A stretch of 6,677 nucleotides of DNA. It comes from Acidimicrobiales bacterium. Its GTDB lineage: Bacteria; Actinomycetota; Acidimicrobiia; Acidimicrobiales; RAAP-2. The translations under genes were made by a program, and so were the position numbers. The DNA is taken from positions 1-6,677 of the forward strand of contig JASHWO010000007.1 of NCBI GenBank assembly GCA_030044045.1, read 5' to 3'. The notes below the pieces were generated by a model. It did no database searches and had not been told where the DNA came from. It saw only the letters and a list, made by a program, of their open reading frames with translations. Shown here piece by piece: positions 1-5,614 of this stretch (position 1 is its first letter; each line of letters starts with the position of its first letter).

Positions 1-1
1 T

Positions 2-565
2 CTAAGAACAGTTGTCGCACTGTCCCGATAACGGCAGCATGAGGTGACACGTCGGGCACACTGGACGGACACTCTGGACCCCTTTGCGCACCCGTGCCTG
101 GTTCCGCTTTCTTGCCACCTGTGGCGTCAGCGCCGGAGTACCACCGTCGGGCGGCAGCGGTGCTCCAAAGAAGCGGTGGCAGTTGAGGCGTTCAACTGCG
201 GCGTGCATGTCGAGATCGTCGGGGACCGGCGGGCCTTGGTTCTCCACGATCGCTTTGCCGTACCCCTCGCCGATCGTGCCGTCCTCGTGGACGCAGAGGG
301 CGGAGAGCATCGGCTCCCCGCGTTGATGACATTCTCGTGCCACCCCACCCAGGACGCGGCCGATCCAATGCCAGGGGAGCATCTTCGTCCGGATTCCCGA
401 GACGACCTGGACTTCCTCCGCCAGCTCCTTATAGCTGATCGTCACCCGGTACGTGCCGGCAGTCCTGAGAAGGGCCGGGCGGGCGGCAACGATCCACGCT
501 GCGACCGCCGTCGCGAAGTCGACGGGGGAGTGGTCGATCTCCCGGTACGTCCCAGGCTCGATCAC
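2..565 (-). CDS. Unrecognised protein with C-terminal zinc ribbon, partner of the DUF262 nuclease gene
   Basis: I do not recognise a named family. From the GTG at 565 the protein has 187 residues. The C-terminus carries two CxxC knuckles (C170/C173 and C183/C186, 9 residues between them), a typical zinc-ribbon arrangement. A linker of roughly 25 residues rich in basic residues precedes it. The centre looks like a folded domain with a SYKELAEEV block (about 44-52), a WIGRVLGGVARECHQRG block (67-83) and a CVHEDGTIGEGY block (91-102). No signal peptide or membrane segment is seen. I chose the GTG at 565 because it overlaps the upstream stop as GTGA and has a GGGGGGAG Shine-Dalgarno 5 bases ahead. 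A GTG at 580 in the same frame would add five residues but has a poor site. The stop TAG is at 4-2, so the gene is complete. The coupling suggests it works with the nuclease, perhaps in nucleic-acid binding or target recognition; that is inference. Confidence 0.8.
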   Translation of the reverse strand: MIEPGTYREIDHSPVDFATAVAAWIVAARPALLRTAGTYRVTISYKELAEEVQVVSGIRTKMLPWHWIGRVLGGVARECHQRGEPMLSALCVHEDGTIGEGYGKAIVENQGPPVPDDLDMHAAVERLNCHRFFGAPLPPDGGTPALTPQVARKRNQARVRKGVQSVRPVCPTCHLMLPLSGQCDNCS

Positions 566-2244
566 TGCGGCTCCCCCCACCAGCCTGGTGGGTTCCGTGA
601 GCTCCGTTCGAGGAACGAGTCGACGTCGAGGGGCTCGCCTTCACCGGCGCGCTGGTCGAGACCGAGCATCTCGTTGAGGGCGTCGGCCATCAGATCCCGC
701 CTGGCGGCGCAGAAGTCATCGAACCGGTCTGCTGACCAGAGTGCGTCATCGAGTGGGATCCACTGGGCGGCGAGTACGTCTTCGCTCGCCTTCGCGAGGT
801 ACGTCGCCGGATCCTCGTCACCAATGCGGACGTTATCCCACTTCGAGAGGAAGGCGAAGTTCGAGAGGGTGTCCAGCTCGGCGTGCGACGCCTTGCCCCG
901 CTTCTTCATCCACGCCTTGGGGAAGACATGGTGGACTTCCACGGAGAGCCCGTTGTGGTTCGGGTCCCAGGTGATCGCCCGGTTGCTTACCCAGCTCTGT
1001 GCTCCGAGCTGGGTCGCGCGCAGTTGGAGCAAGCGCATGAGGGGCGACTTGCGCGTACGGCCCTTGAGGTCGCCGGCCACGATCCGAGCTCCTGGCGTCC
1101 GTGGTCCTTGGGCGACGCGGATGAGCGCGGGCAGCGTCTCCGCTGGGTTCCCAGCAGCTTCCTTCGTGCGCAGGAGGGTGACGTCGGCGGCGAGCGTCGT
1201 TTCCAGCGAGCCGCTGTAGTGACCGAAGGCGCTTGCCAGGAAGAGCCACCGGGCCAGTTCGTGCGCCTCGCCGGGACGGAACTGCCCCCTCCGGTCGTGG
1301 AGGAAGATGGCGGGTAAGAGGACGACGTACTCGGTTGGGAGGAGTGACTTGCCAAGGACGTGAGCATCGTCGCGGAAGAAGGAGACCGCATCGCGCACAG
1401 CGTGCTGCATCTTCCCCCACGCCTCGACCCATGCTGCCTCGTCCTTCAACTCGACGAGCCGAATGTGGTTCGGGCTGTTGAGCTCGAGGACGCTCATGAT
1501 CCGGAGCAACACCTCACGACTGATGCCCCAACCCTTGCCCAGCAGTTCGGCCTCGAACTCCTCAATGACCCGCCGACCACCGGGCCACCGAGCCGCCATT
1601 GATCCCATGACGAGGTCGCCCTTGCTCAGTCGGGTCCCCCCCGTATTTACCCGATTGAATATCTCGGCCACCGTCTCATAGTCGTCGATGTCGACAGTCT
1701 GCACGGGAAGGAGGTAGTCCCGGATGCGGCTTGCCACCCCTCTGAGGATGTCCGTCCACTCGTCCTCGATCTCCCGGTCGAGCGAGAGCGGCCTGACCAG
1801 CTCACGGTATTGGGCATCCTTGGCGAGGATCGCCGAAACGTGTATCCAGTGAGGGTCACGCCGCTGGACGGCGTTCACATTCTTGAACTCCTGGGTGTCA
1901 GGATGGAAGCGAACATCGGGCGGCCTCTGTCCGATGGGAACCCTGCTCGGCTCCATGACTCGCGCAAGGGTCGAGAGGCGTTGCTGGCCGTCGAGAAGGA
2001 TCGACGGCCGTATTCCGACCGGATCTCCCTGGGCGATCGCCGCCGTCTTCGTCGGAATGTTAAGTCCCGTCCGCCAGAGCAGGATAGATCCAACCGGCCA
2101 CTGCTTGTTGAGGGAGTCGAGGAGGCGGGGAATCTGTGACCCCGACCAGACGTATTCTCGCTGGATGTCGGGGAGGACGATCTCTCCGTCGATGAGCTTC
2201 CCCACCAGCGTCCCCACCGGAAAGTGTCCGTGTTCCATCTGCAC
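562..2244 (-). CDS. DUF262 / HNH (DUF1524-like) nuclease, GmrSD-like type IV restriction family
   Basis: A 560-residue protein with the two-part layout of GmrSD-like enzymes. The N-terminal DUF262 domain shows PDIQREYVW (25-33), the nucleotide-site signature DGQQR (85-89) and a FNRVNTGG block (196-203). The C-terminal HNH-type nuclease shows HHVFP (438-442), the Asn of LSNFAF (N462) and the Asn of KWDNVRIG (N471), as expected of the His-Me finger fold. In this family DUF262 binds nucleotide and controls cleavage by the HNH part. Known members restrict modified (glucosylated or phosphorothioate) DNA or act inside defence islands. Length and both active sites look intact, so it is probably functional and cytoplasmic. 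The start is GTG at 2244; an ATG two codons in (2238) is an alternative, and neither has a strong Shine-Dalgarno. It is the first gene of a two-gene unit. Its substrate cannot be read from sequence. Confidence 0.9.
   Translation of the reverse strand: MQMEHGHFPVGTLVGKLIDGEIVLPDIQREYVWSGSQIPRLLDSLNKQWPVGSILLWRTGLNIPTKTAAIAQGDPVGIRPSILLDGQQRLSTLARVMEPSRVPIGQRPPDVRFHPDTQEFKNVNAVQRRDPHWIHVSAILAKDAQYRELVRPLSLDREIEDEWTDILRGVASRIRDYLLPVQTVDIDDYETVAEIFNRVNTGGTRLSKGDLVMGSMAARWPGGRRVIEEFEAELLGKGWGISREVLLRIMSVLELNSPNHIRLVELKDEAAWVEAWGKMQHAVRDAVSFFRDDAHVLGKSLLPTEYVVLLPAIFLHDRRGQFRPGEAHELARWLFLASAFGHYSGSLETTLAADVTLLRTKEAAGNPAETLPALIRVAQGPRTPGARIVAGDLKGRTRKSPLMRLLQLRATQLGAQSWVSNRAITWDPNHNGLSVEVHHVFPKAWMKKRGKASHAELDTLSNFAFLSKWDNVRIGDEDPATYLAKASEDVLAAQWIPLDDALWSADRFDDFCAARRDLMADALNEMLGLDQRAGEGEPLDVDSFLERSSRNPPGWWGEPQ
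576..592 (-). promoter_or_regulatory. Hairpin at the nuclease stop codon that runs into the next gene's Shine-Dalgarno
   Basis: On the minus strand CCCACCA, loop GGC, TGGTGGG form a perfect 7-bp stem. It lies inside the last codons of the DUF262 gene. The last three G of the 3' arm are the first bases of the GGGGGGAG Shine-Dalgarno (578-571) of the zinc-ribbon gene starting at 565. Ribosomes finishing the nuclease gene would melt this stem, so it could make translation of the second gene depend on the first. The stem is visible; the regulatory role is inference. The same bases also encode the nuclease C-terminus. Confidence 0.4.
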
Positions 2245-2368
2245 CCCAATCCGCCCGTCGATCCTTCTCTATTCCATCAGGTCGATGTGACGCGTGCTCG
2301 AGGGGGCCGGAGCACCGAGCAGTGCGGCACCAGGCTCTGATCCGCTTCGGCATGCCGCTCGACCGGGA

Positions 2369-2629
2369 ATGAGACTGGTATTCACCCCGCAAGGTTGGGA
2401 GGACTACACCTACTGGCAGCGGGCCGACCGCGCCGTGCTGAAGCGGATCAACCGTTTGATCGACGACGCCCTTCGTGATCCGACCGCCGGGATCGGTGAG
2501 CCCGAGCCGCTCGAGCACGGGATCAGTGGCTCCTGGTCCAGGCGGACCACCGAGGAGCATCGCCTCGTCCACCAGGTCCTGGACGCGGACCTCGTGGTCC
2601 TCCAGGCGCGCTGCCACTACGGCAAGTGA
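2369..2629 (+). CDS. yoeB: YoeB-type mRNA interferase toxin (Txe/YoeB family), apparently without antitoxin
   Basis: An 86-residue protein of normal YoeB length. It begins MRLVFTPQGWEDYTYWQ and continues with LKRINRLIDDALRDP, IGEPEPLEH, SWSRRTTEEHRLVHQV and LQARCHYGK. The residues needed for ribosome-dependent mRNA cleavage in E. coli YoeB fall at the same numbers here: E46, R65, H83 and Y84. I chose the ATG at 2369 over an in-frame GTG at 2294 because the added 25 residues do not look like the family and the shorter form has family length. The Shine-Dalgarno is weak (GGGA directly before ATG). A yefM-like antitoxin normally sits just upstream. Here only 124 bases separate the start from the divergent nuclease gene, too few for one. 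Another frame does end in a TGA overlapping this ATG (2370-2372), as an antitoxin would, but its last 40 codons do not read as one. Confidence 0.9.
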   Translation: MRLVFTPQGWEDYTYWQRADRAVLKRINRLIDDALRDPTAGIGEPEPLEHGISGSWSRRTTEEHRLVHQVLDADLVVLQARCHYGK

Positions 2630-2671
2630 CCTTCCGTAAGGCGTCACCGACGGATGAACGATCGGCGTCCC

Positions 2672-3085
2672 TCAGACGGCGACGAGGTCCACGATCCCCT
2701 GGAGGCTCTGGAAGTCGGCCGGGCGGCGGGTGTAGATCGGGAGCTCCGCGGCACCGGCGGTCGCTGCGATCAGGAGATCCAGGGCGCGAGGCCTTCGAGC
2801 CTTGCGCCCTCCTGCGAGCTCGGCGGCACAGGTTCGCCCGTAGGCGCGGGCGGCCTCGCCGTCGAAAGGGAGGGGGTCGAATGCCGCCTCGGCCCGTTGC
2901 AGCCGGTCCTGCCGTCGGGCCCGTTCGTCGGCATCGTCGGTAGTGTGACGCCCGGCGGCGAGCTCAGCCATCGTGATCGTGCTGACCGCCAACTCGATCG
3001 GTAGCCGGGTCACCGCCAGCCGTTCGAGGTCGATGACGACAGAGGTCTCGACGAGACCCCTCGGGGCGGGTCGGGCGTCAGGCAC
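2672..3085 (-). CDS. vapC: VapC-type PIN-domain ribonuclease toxin, possibly inactive, no VapB seen
   Basis: A 137-residue PIN-domain protein of the VapC family, whose members cleave RNA (often tRNA or rRNA) using a cluster of acidic residues that bind metal. Visible landmarks are GLVETSVVIDLE (10-21), STITMAELAAG (35-45) with E41, RALDLLIAATA (100-110) with D103, and LPIYTRRPADF (115-125) with D124. The first catalytic Asp, normally in the motif L-L/V-D-T-S, is Glu here (E13). The only upstream start in frame is GTG at 3085, four codons after an in-frame TAG, with no evident Shine-Dalgarno. A VapB antitoxin gene should lie immediately upstream on the same strand, but that stretch looks like sigma-factor remains instead. 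The gene therefore appears cut off from its partner and promoter. It converges with yoeB across 42 bases. Confidence 0.85.
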   Translation of the reverse strand: MPDARPAPRGLVETSVVIDLERLAVTRLPIELAVSTITMAELAAGRHTTDDADERARRQDRLQRAEAAFDPLPFDGEAARAYGRTCAAELAGGRKARRPRALDLLIAATAGAAELPIYTRRPADFQSLQGIVDLVAV

Positions 3086-3255
3086 GAGGCGTGGGGTCTA
3101 CGGCACAACTCGTGGGGCCGCGTCGTCGGGACGGTGCCGTCAATGCGGCCAGGGCCGCCCGGACCCCGGCGGCACGAGGCCCGCGCCACGTGCTCGGCGA
3201 CCGCACCGGCCCCCCGGCCGGCATCCTCGCCGTGGCCCCCCGACCGCCCGGTCAC
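3086..3255 (-). pseudogene. Probable 5' remnant of an ECF-type sigma factor (DGPF-associated, ECF42-like)
   Basis: A GTG at 3255 overlaps the stop of the DGPF gene as GTGA, the arrangement expected of the sigma factor that commonly follows DGPF/YCII genes. The frame reads DAGRGAGAVAEHVARAS, which resembles the first helix of such sigma factors. Near 3172-3176 the similarity moves to the next frame, which gives GVRAALAALTAPSR and then stops at TGA about 5 bases into the vapC start region. Nothing of the remaining sigma-2, sigma-4 or TPR-like parts is present; vapC begins instead. The original GTG frame stays open to 3010 but only as out-of-frame reading over vapC. I infer a deletion or insertion that removed most of the gene. 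The match was made by eye and is short; a chance resemblance in very GC-rich DNA remains possible. Confidence 0.35.
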
Positions 3256-3263
3256 GTGACCGG
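3248..3263. repeat. Perfect 16-bp palindrome CCGGTCACGTGACCGG
   Basis: The palindrome is perfect in both arms and centred on CACGTG. It covers the stop codon of the DGPF gene and the overlapping GTG of the sigma-factor remnant. It could be a protein-binding site, but its position inside coding sequence at a stop/start overlap and the high GC make chance a real alternative. Confidence 0.4.
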
Positions 3264-3638
3264 CTGGGTGCCCTGCCACCCGCCGTCCACGTAGCGGGTG
3301 GCGGTCGGCCGGATCTCGACGTGGCCCCACGGCACCGACGGCGCCCGCCTCGCCCACTCGACCGCCGCGTCGAGGTCGGGGACGTCGATGACGAAGATGC
3401 CGCCGAGCTGCTCCTTCGTGCCGGCGAAGGGGCCGTCCTGCACGACCAGCTCACCGCCGGCCACCGTGACGGTGGTGGTGGCACCGGACTGCTGGAGCAC
3501 CTCGGCGCTGGCCAGGACGCCGGCCTCGTCGAGCGCCTTGGCGTACGCCTGGAAGGCGCGCATCCCCTCGGCGAGCCTCTCGGGGCCGAGCTCGTCGGCC
3601 GTGTGCTCGGGGTAGTGGAGCAGGAGGGTGTACCGCAT
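3252..3638 (-). CDS. DGPF-domain / YCII-family protein
   Basis: A 128-residue small cytoplasmic protein. It begins MRYTLLLHYPE and carries the family signature DGPF at 68-71 within VVQDGPFAGTKEQLGGIFVID. It ends with a region of the form DAAVEWARRAPSVPWGHVEIRP, typical of this dimeric ferredoxin-like fold. The ATG at 3638 is favoured by AAAGGA 8 bases upstream and by family length; the frame is open further upstream (to 3917) but that part has no recognisable sequence. In actinobacteria such genes are usually cotranscribed with an ECF sigma factor of the ECF42 type, and the biochemical role of DGPF proteins is not settled. Here the downstream sigma gene seems reduced to a fragment, so this copy may have lost its regulator. 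It diverges from the MFS gene across a 178-base intergenic region with a tandem repeat. Confidence 0.9.
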   Translation of the reverse strand: MRYTLLLHYPEHTADELGPERLAEGMRAFQAYAKALDEAGVLASAEVLQQSGATTTVTVAGGELVVQDGPFAGTKEQLGGIFVIDVPDLDAAVEWARRAPSVPWGHVEIRPTATRYVDGGWQGTQPVT

Positions 3639-3673
3639 GGCTGCCGTCCTTTCGGATCGCGTGTCGATTCTGC

Positions 3674-3711
3674 CACCCAGGTGACGATCGGGCACCCAGG
3701 TGACGATCGGG
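3674..3711. repeat. Two tandem copies of a 19-base unit in the divergent intergenic region
   Basis: The unit CACCCAGGTGACGATCGGG occurs twice without a mismatch and without a gap (3674-3692 and 3693-3711), between the DGPF start at 3638 and the MFS start at 3817. It ends about 35 bases from the DGPF start, where promoter elements or operators would be expected. Each unit also contains the partial inverted element CACCCAGGTG. It may be a duplicated regulator or promoter box or simply a recent slippage duplication; the sequence alone does not decide. Confidence 0.7.
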
Positions 3712-3816
3712 CAGCGGTCGGATCGACCCGTGCAGCGTCGTGCGCTCCCGGGTGGCCCGCCCCACCGCCCGACCACCTGTCCGGCCCGGGCCCGCCGGTG
3801 AGCCATCATCGGGGCC

Positions 3817-5124
3817 ATGCCGCAACGAGCGACTGGTTCCCGCCTCGTCCGGGTGCTCACCCTGGCCGTGTTCGTCCAATGGCTGGGCGGCAGCGCCTTC
3901 CTGCCGCTGCTGCCCACCTACCTGCGCCACCACGGCGGGTCGGACGCCGTGGTCGGGGCGGTCATGGCCGCCTACTTCGCCGCCGCCGTGCTGCTGCAGT
4001 ACCCGGCGGGCCGGCTGGCCGACCGGGTAGGGCGGCTGCCGGTGCTGCTGGGCGGGATGGTGGTGTACTCGGTGGGGAGCCTGCTGTTCCTGCTGCCCGC
4101 CGCCCCGGTGGTGGCCGTCGCCTTCCGCGGGCTGCAGGGGGCTGGGGCCGGCGCGGCGGAGGTGGCGGCCCTGGCCATGGTCAGCCAGGCAGTGCCGCTG
4201 GCGCGACGGGGGCGGGCCTTCGGGTCGATCTACGCCGGGCAGCTCGGCGGCATGGCCGTGGGCCCGCTCCTGGGGAGCCTGGCCGGGCTCGGGGCCATGG
4301 ACGCGCTCTTCGTGGGCGCCGCCGTGGCCACGCTGGTGGCCTGCGTGCCGGTGGTGACCGGGGTGCCGGCCGACGCCCGCGGCGGTGGCTCGGAACAACT
4401 GGCAGCCGGGGACCGGCCCCCCTTCAGCCGGATGCTGGTCGGCGCCCTCCTGGCGGCGGGGGCCATCGGCCTGACCATCGGTGTGTACGAGGCCTGCTGG
4501 ACCCTGCTGCTGGACCTGCGGCACGCCGCCAGTTGGGAGATCGGCCTGAGTTGGACCCTGTTCGCGGCGCCCTTCGTGGCCGTCTCCCGGGCCGGCGGCT
4601 GGCTGGCCGACCACCTGGACCGCCGGTGGCTGGTGGTGGCGGCGATCGTCTGGTCGGCGGCGTTCTGCGCCAGCTACCCCTTCCTCCACCTGGTGGCCTT
4701 GCTCCTGGCCCTCGGGGGGATCGAGGCGTTCGGGTTCGCCGTGGTCCTGCCCTCGGCGCAGTCGCTGCTCAGCCAGTCGGCCCGGCCCGAGCAGCTCGGC
4801 CGGGCACAAGGCATGTACGCCACCAGCCAGACCGGGGCCACCGCCCTGTCGGCGGCCTGCGCCGGGGCGCTCTTCGGGGTGGCGCCGTGGGTCCCGTTCA
4901 CCGTGGTCGCCGCCCTGTCGGTGGTGCTCGCCGCCGGCGTGGCCGTGGTGTGGCGCCCGGTGGCCGGACGGGTGGCCCATGTGGGCCCACCGGCCGGCGC
5001 GGCCACCACCGGCGCGGGGACGACCGTCGTCCCCGGGAGGACAGCCGGCGCCGGGACGGCGCCCCAACTGGTCGACGCCGTCGCCGAGAGGGCCGACGGC
5101 CTCGAGCGCAGGATCGGTCGATGA
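3817..5124 (+). CDS. Major facilitator superfamily transporter, probable drug/metabolite exporter
   Basis: A 435-residue membrane protein with about 12 hydrophobic segments in two halves separated by a hydrophilic stretch near residues 185-205 (ADARGGGSEQLAAGDRP). The MFS signature between helices 2 and 3 is clear: G65-R-L-A-D69-R70-V-G72-R73. A related ADHLDRRWL stretch marks the equivalent loop in the second half. The layout suits a proton-driven DHA1-type exporter in the cytoplasmic membrane, but the substrate cannot be predicted. After the last helix there is an unusual hydrophilic tail of about 57 residues (from 379), rich in Ala, Gly and Thr and ending in charged LERRIGR. The ATG at 3817 puts a short basic N-terminus before helix 1; the Shine-Dalgarno is weak (GGGG). 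The stop overlaps the deformylase start as ATGA, so the two are translationally coupled. Confidence 0.9.
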   Translation: MPQRATGSRLVRVLTLAVFVQWLGGSAFLPLLPTYLRHHGGSDAVVGAVMAAYFAAAVLLQYPAGRLADRVGRLPVLLGGMVVYSVGSLLFLLPAAPVVAVAFRGLQGAGAGAAEVAALAMVSQAVPLARRGRAFGSIYAGQLGGMAVGPLLGSLAGLGAMDALFVGAAVATLVACVPVVTGVPADARGGGSEQLAAGDRPPFSRMLVGALLAAGAIGLTIGVYEACWTLLLDLRHAASWEIGLSWTLFAAPFVAVSRAGGWLADHLDRRWLVVAAIVWSAAFCASYPFLHLVALLLALGGIEAFGFAVVLPSAQSLLSQSARPEQLGRAQGMYATSQTGATALSAACAGALFGVAPWVPFTVVAALSVVLAAGVAVVWRPVAGRVAHVGPPAGAATTGAGTTVVPGRTAGAGTAPQLVDAVAERADGLERRIGR

Positions 5125-5612
5125 CCGTCCACCCGATCCGCCAGTTCGGCGACCCGGTCCTCCGCGTGCAGTGCCGCATGGTCACGAAATTCGACGAGAC
5201 GCTCGCCGCCCTGGTCACCGACCTGGTCGAGACGTGCCGGCTCCCGGGCAGGGCCGGACTGGCCGCACCCCAGATCGGCGTGGCCCTACGGGTGTTCTCC
5301 TACAACGTCGACGGGCTCGAGGGCTACGTGATCAACCCCGAGCTGGTCCACGTCGAAGGACACCAGGACGGCGACGAGGCCTGCCTGTCGCTCCCCGACC
5401 TCCACTTCCCGACGTCCCGAGCGGAGCGAGCGGTCGTCGCCGGCGTCGACCTCGACGGCAGGCCTGTCGAGGTGGAAGGGAGCGGTCTCCTCGGTCGATG
5501 CCTCCAGCACGAGACGGACCACCTCGACGGGGTCCTCTACCTCGATCGCCTCGACACCCCGACGCGCCGCCGGGCCATGGGCATGGTCCGCGACCGACTC
5601 GTCACGGGTTGA
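5121..5612 (+). CDS. def: Peptide deformylase
   Basis: A 163-residue iron/zinc metallo-enzyme that removes the formyl group from the N-terminal Met of nascent proteins. All three family motifs are present. Motif I is AGLAAPQIG with Q51, motif II is EACLSLP with the metal ligand C88, and motif III is QHETDHLDG with ligands H130 and H134 and catalytic E131. Differences from the usual consensus are Arg-Ala before GLAAPQ in motif I and Ala87 instead of Gly in motif II (EGCLS). The first occurs, to my recollection, in an actinobacterial subfamily of accessory deformylases. The start ATG overlaps the MFS stop. No fmt (formyltransferase) gene is adjacent, as often found for the housekeeping copy, so this may be a second deformylase. 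The reading frame is open far upstream (to 2973), but that part only shadows the MFS gene. Confidence 0.95.
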   Translation: MTVHPIRQFGDPVLRVQCRMVTKFDETLAALVTDLVETCRLPGRAGLAAPQIGVALRVFSYNVDGLEGYVINPELVHVEGHQDGDEACLSLPDLHFPTSRAERAVVAGVDLDGRPVEVEGSGLLGRCLQHETDHLDGVLYLDRLDTPTRRRAMGMVRDRLVTG

Positions 5613-5614
5613 CC

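Noticed and set aside
44..1219. A 391-codon plus-strand open frame opposite the nuclease gene
   Set aside because: Antisense shadow; Ser/Arg-rich without motifs, whereas the minus strand holds complete DUF262/HNH and zinc-ribbon signatures.
2289..2372. Possible antitoxin ending in TGA overlapping the yoeB ATG
   Set aside because: The stop/start overlap is suggestive, but the upstream codons do not resemble a YefM, RelB or Phd C-terminus and no suitable start exists before the nuclease gene.
2624..2645. Possible terminator between yoeB and vapC (CCTT ccgt AAGG)
   Set aside because: The stem is only four base pairs with a bulge beyond it and there is no T-run on either side.
3451..5067. A 538-codon open frame on the minus strand opposite the MFS gene
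   Set aside because: The product is low-complexity Gly/His/Arg/Gln text with no domain, while the plus strand clearly encodes a 12-helix transporter.
2973..5612. An 879-codon open frame on the plus strand
   Set aside because: Only its last 163 codons are a gene (deformylase). The rest is repetitive Gly/Arg/Pro reading of the MFS gene and the DGPF antisense strand in another frame, common in very GC-rich DNA.
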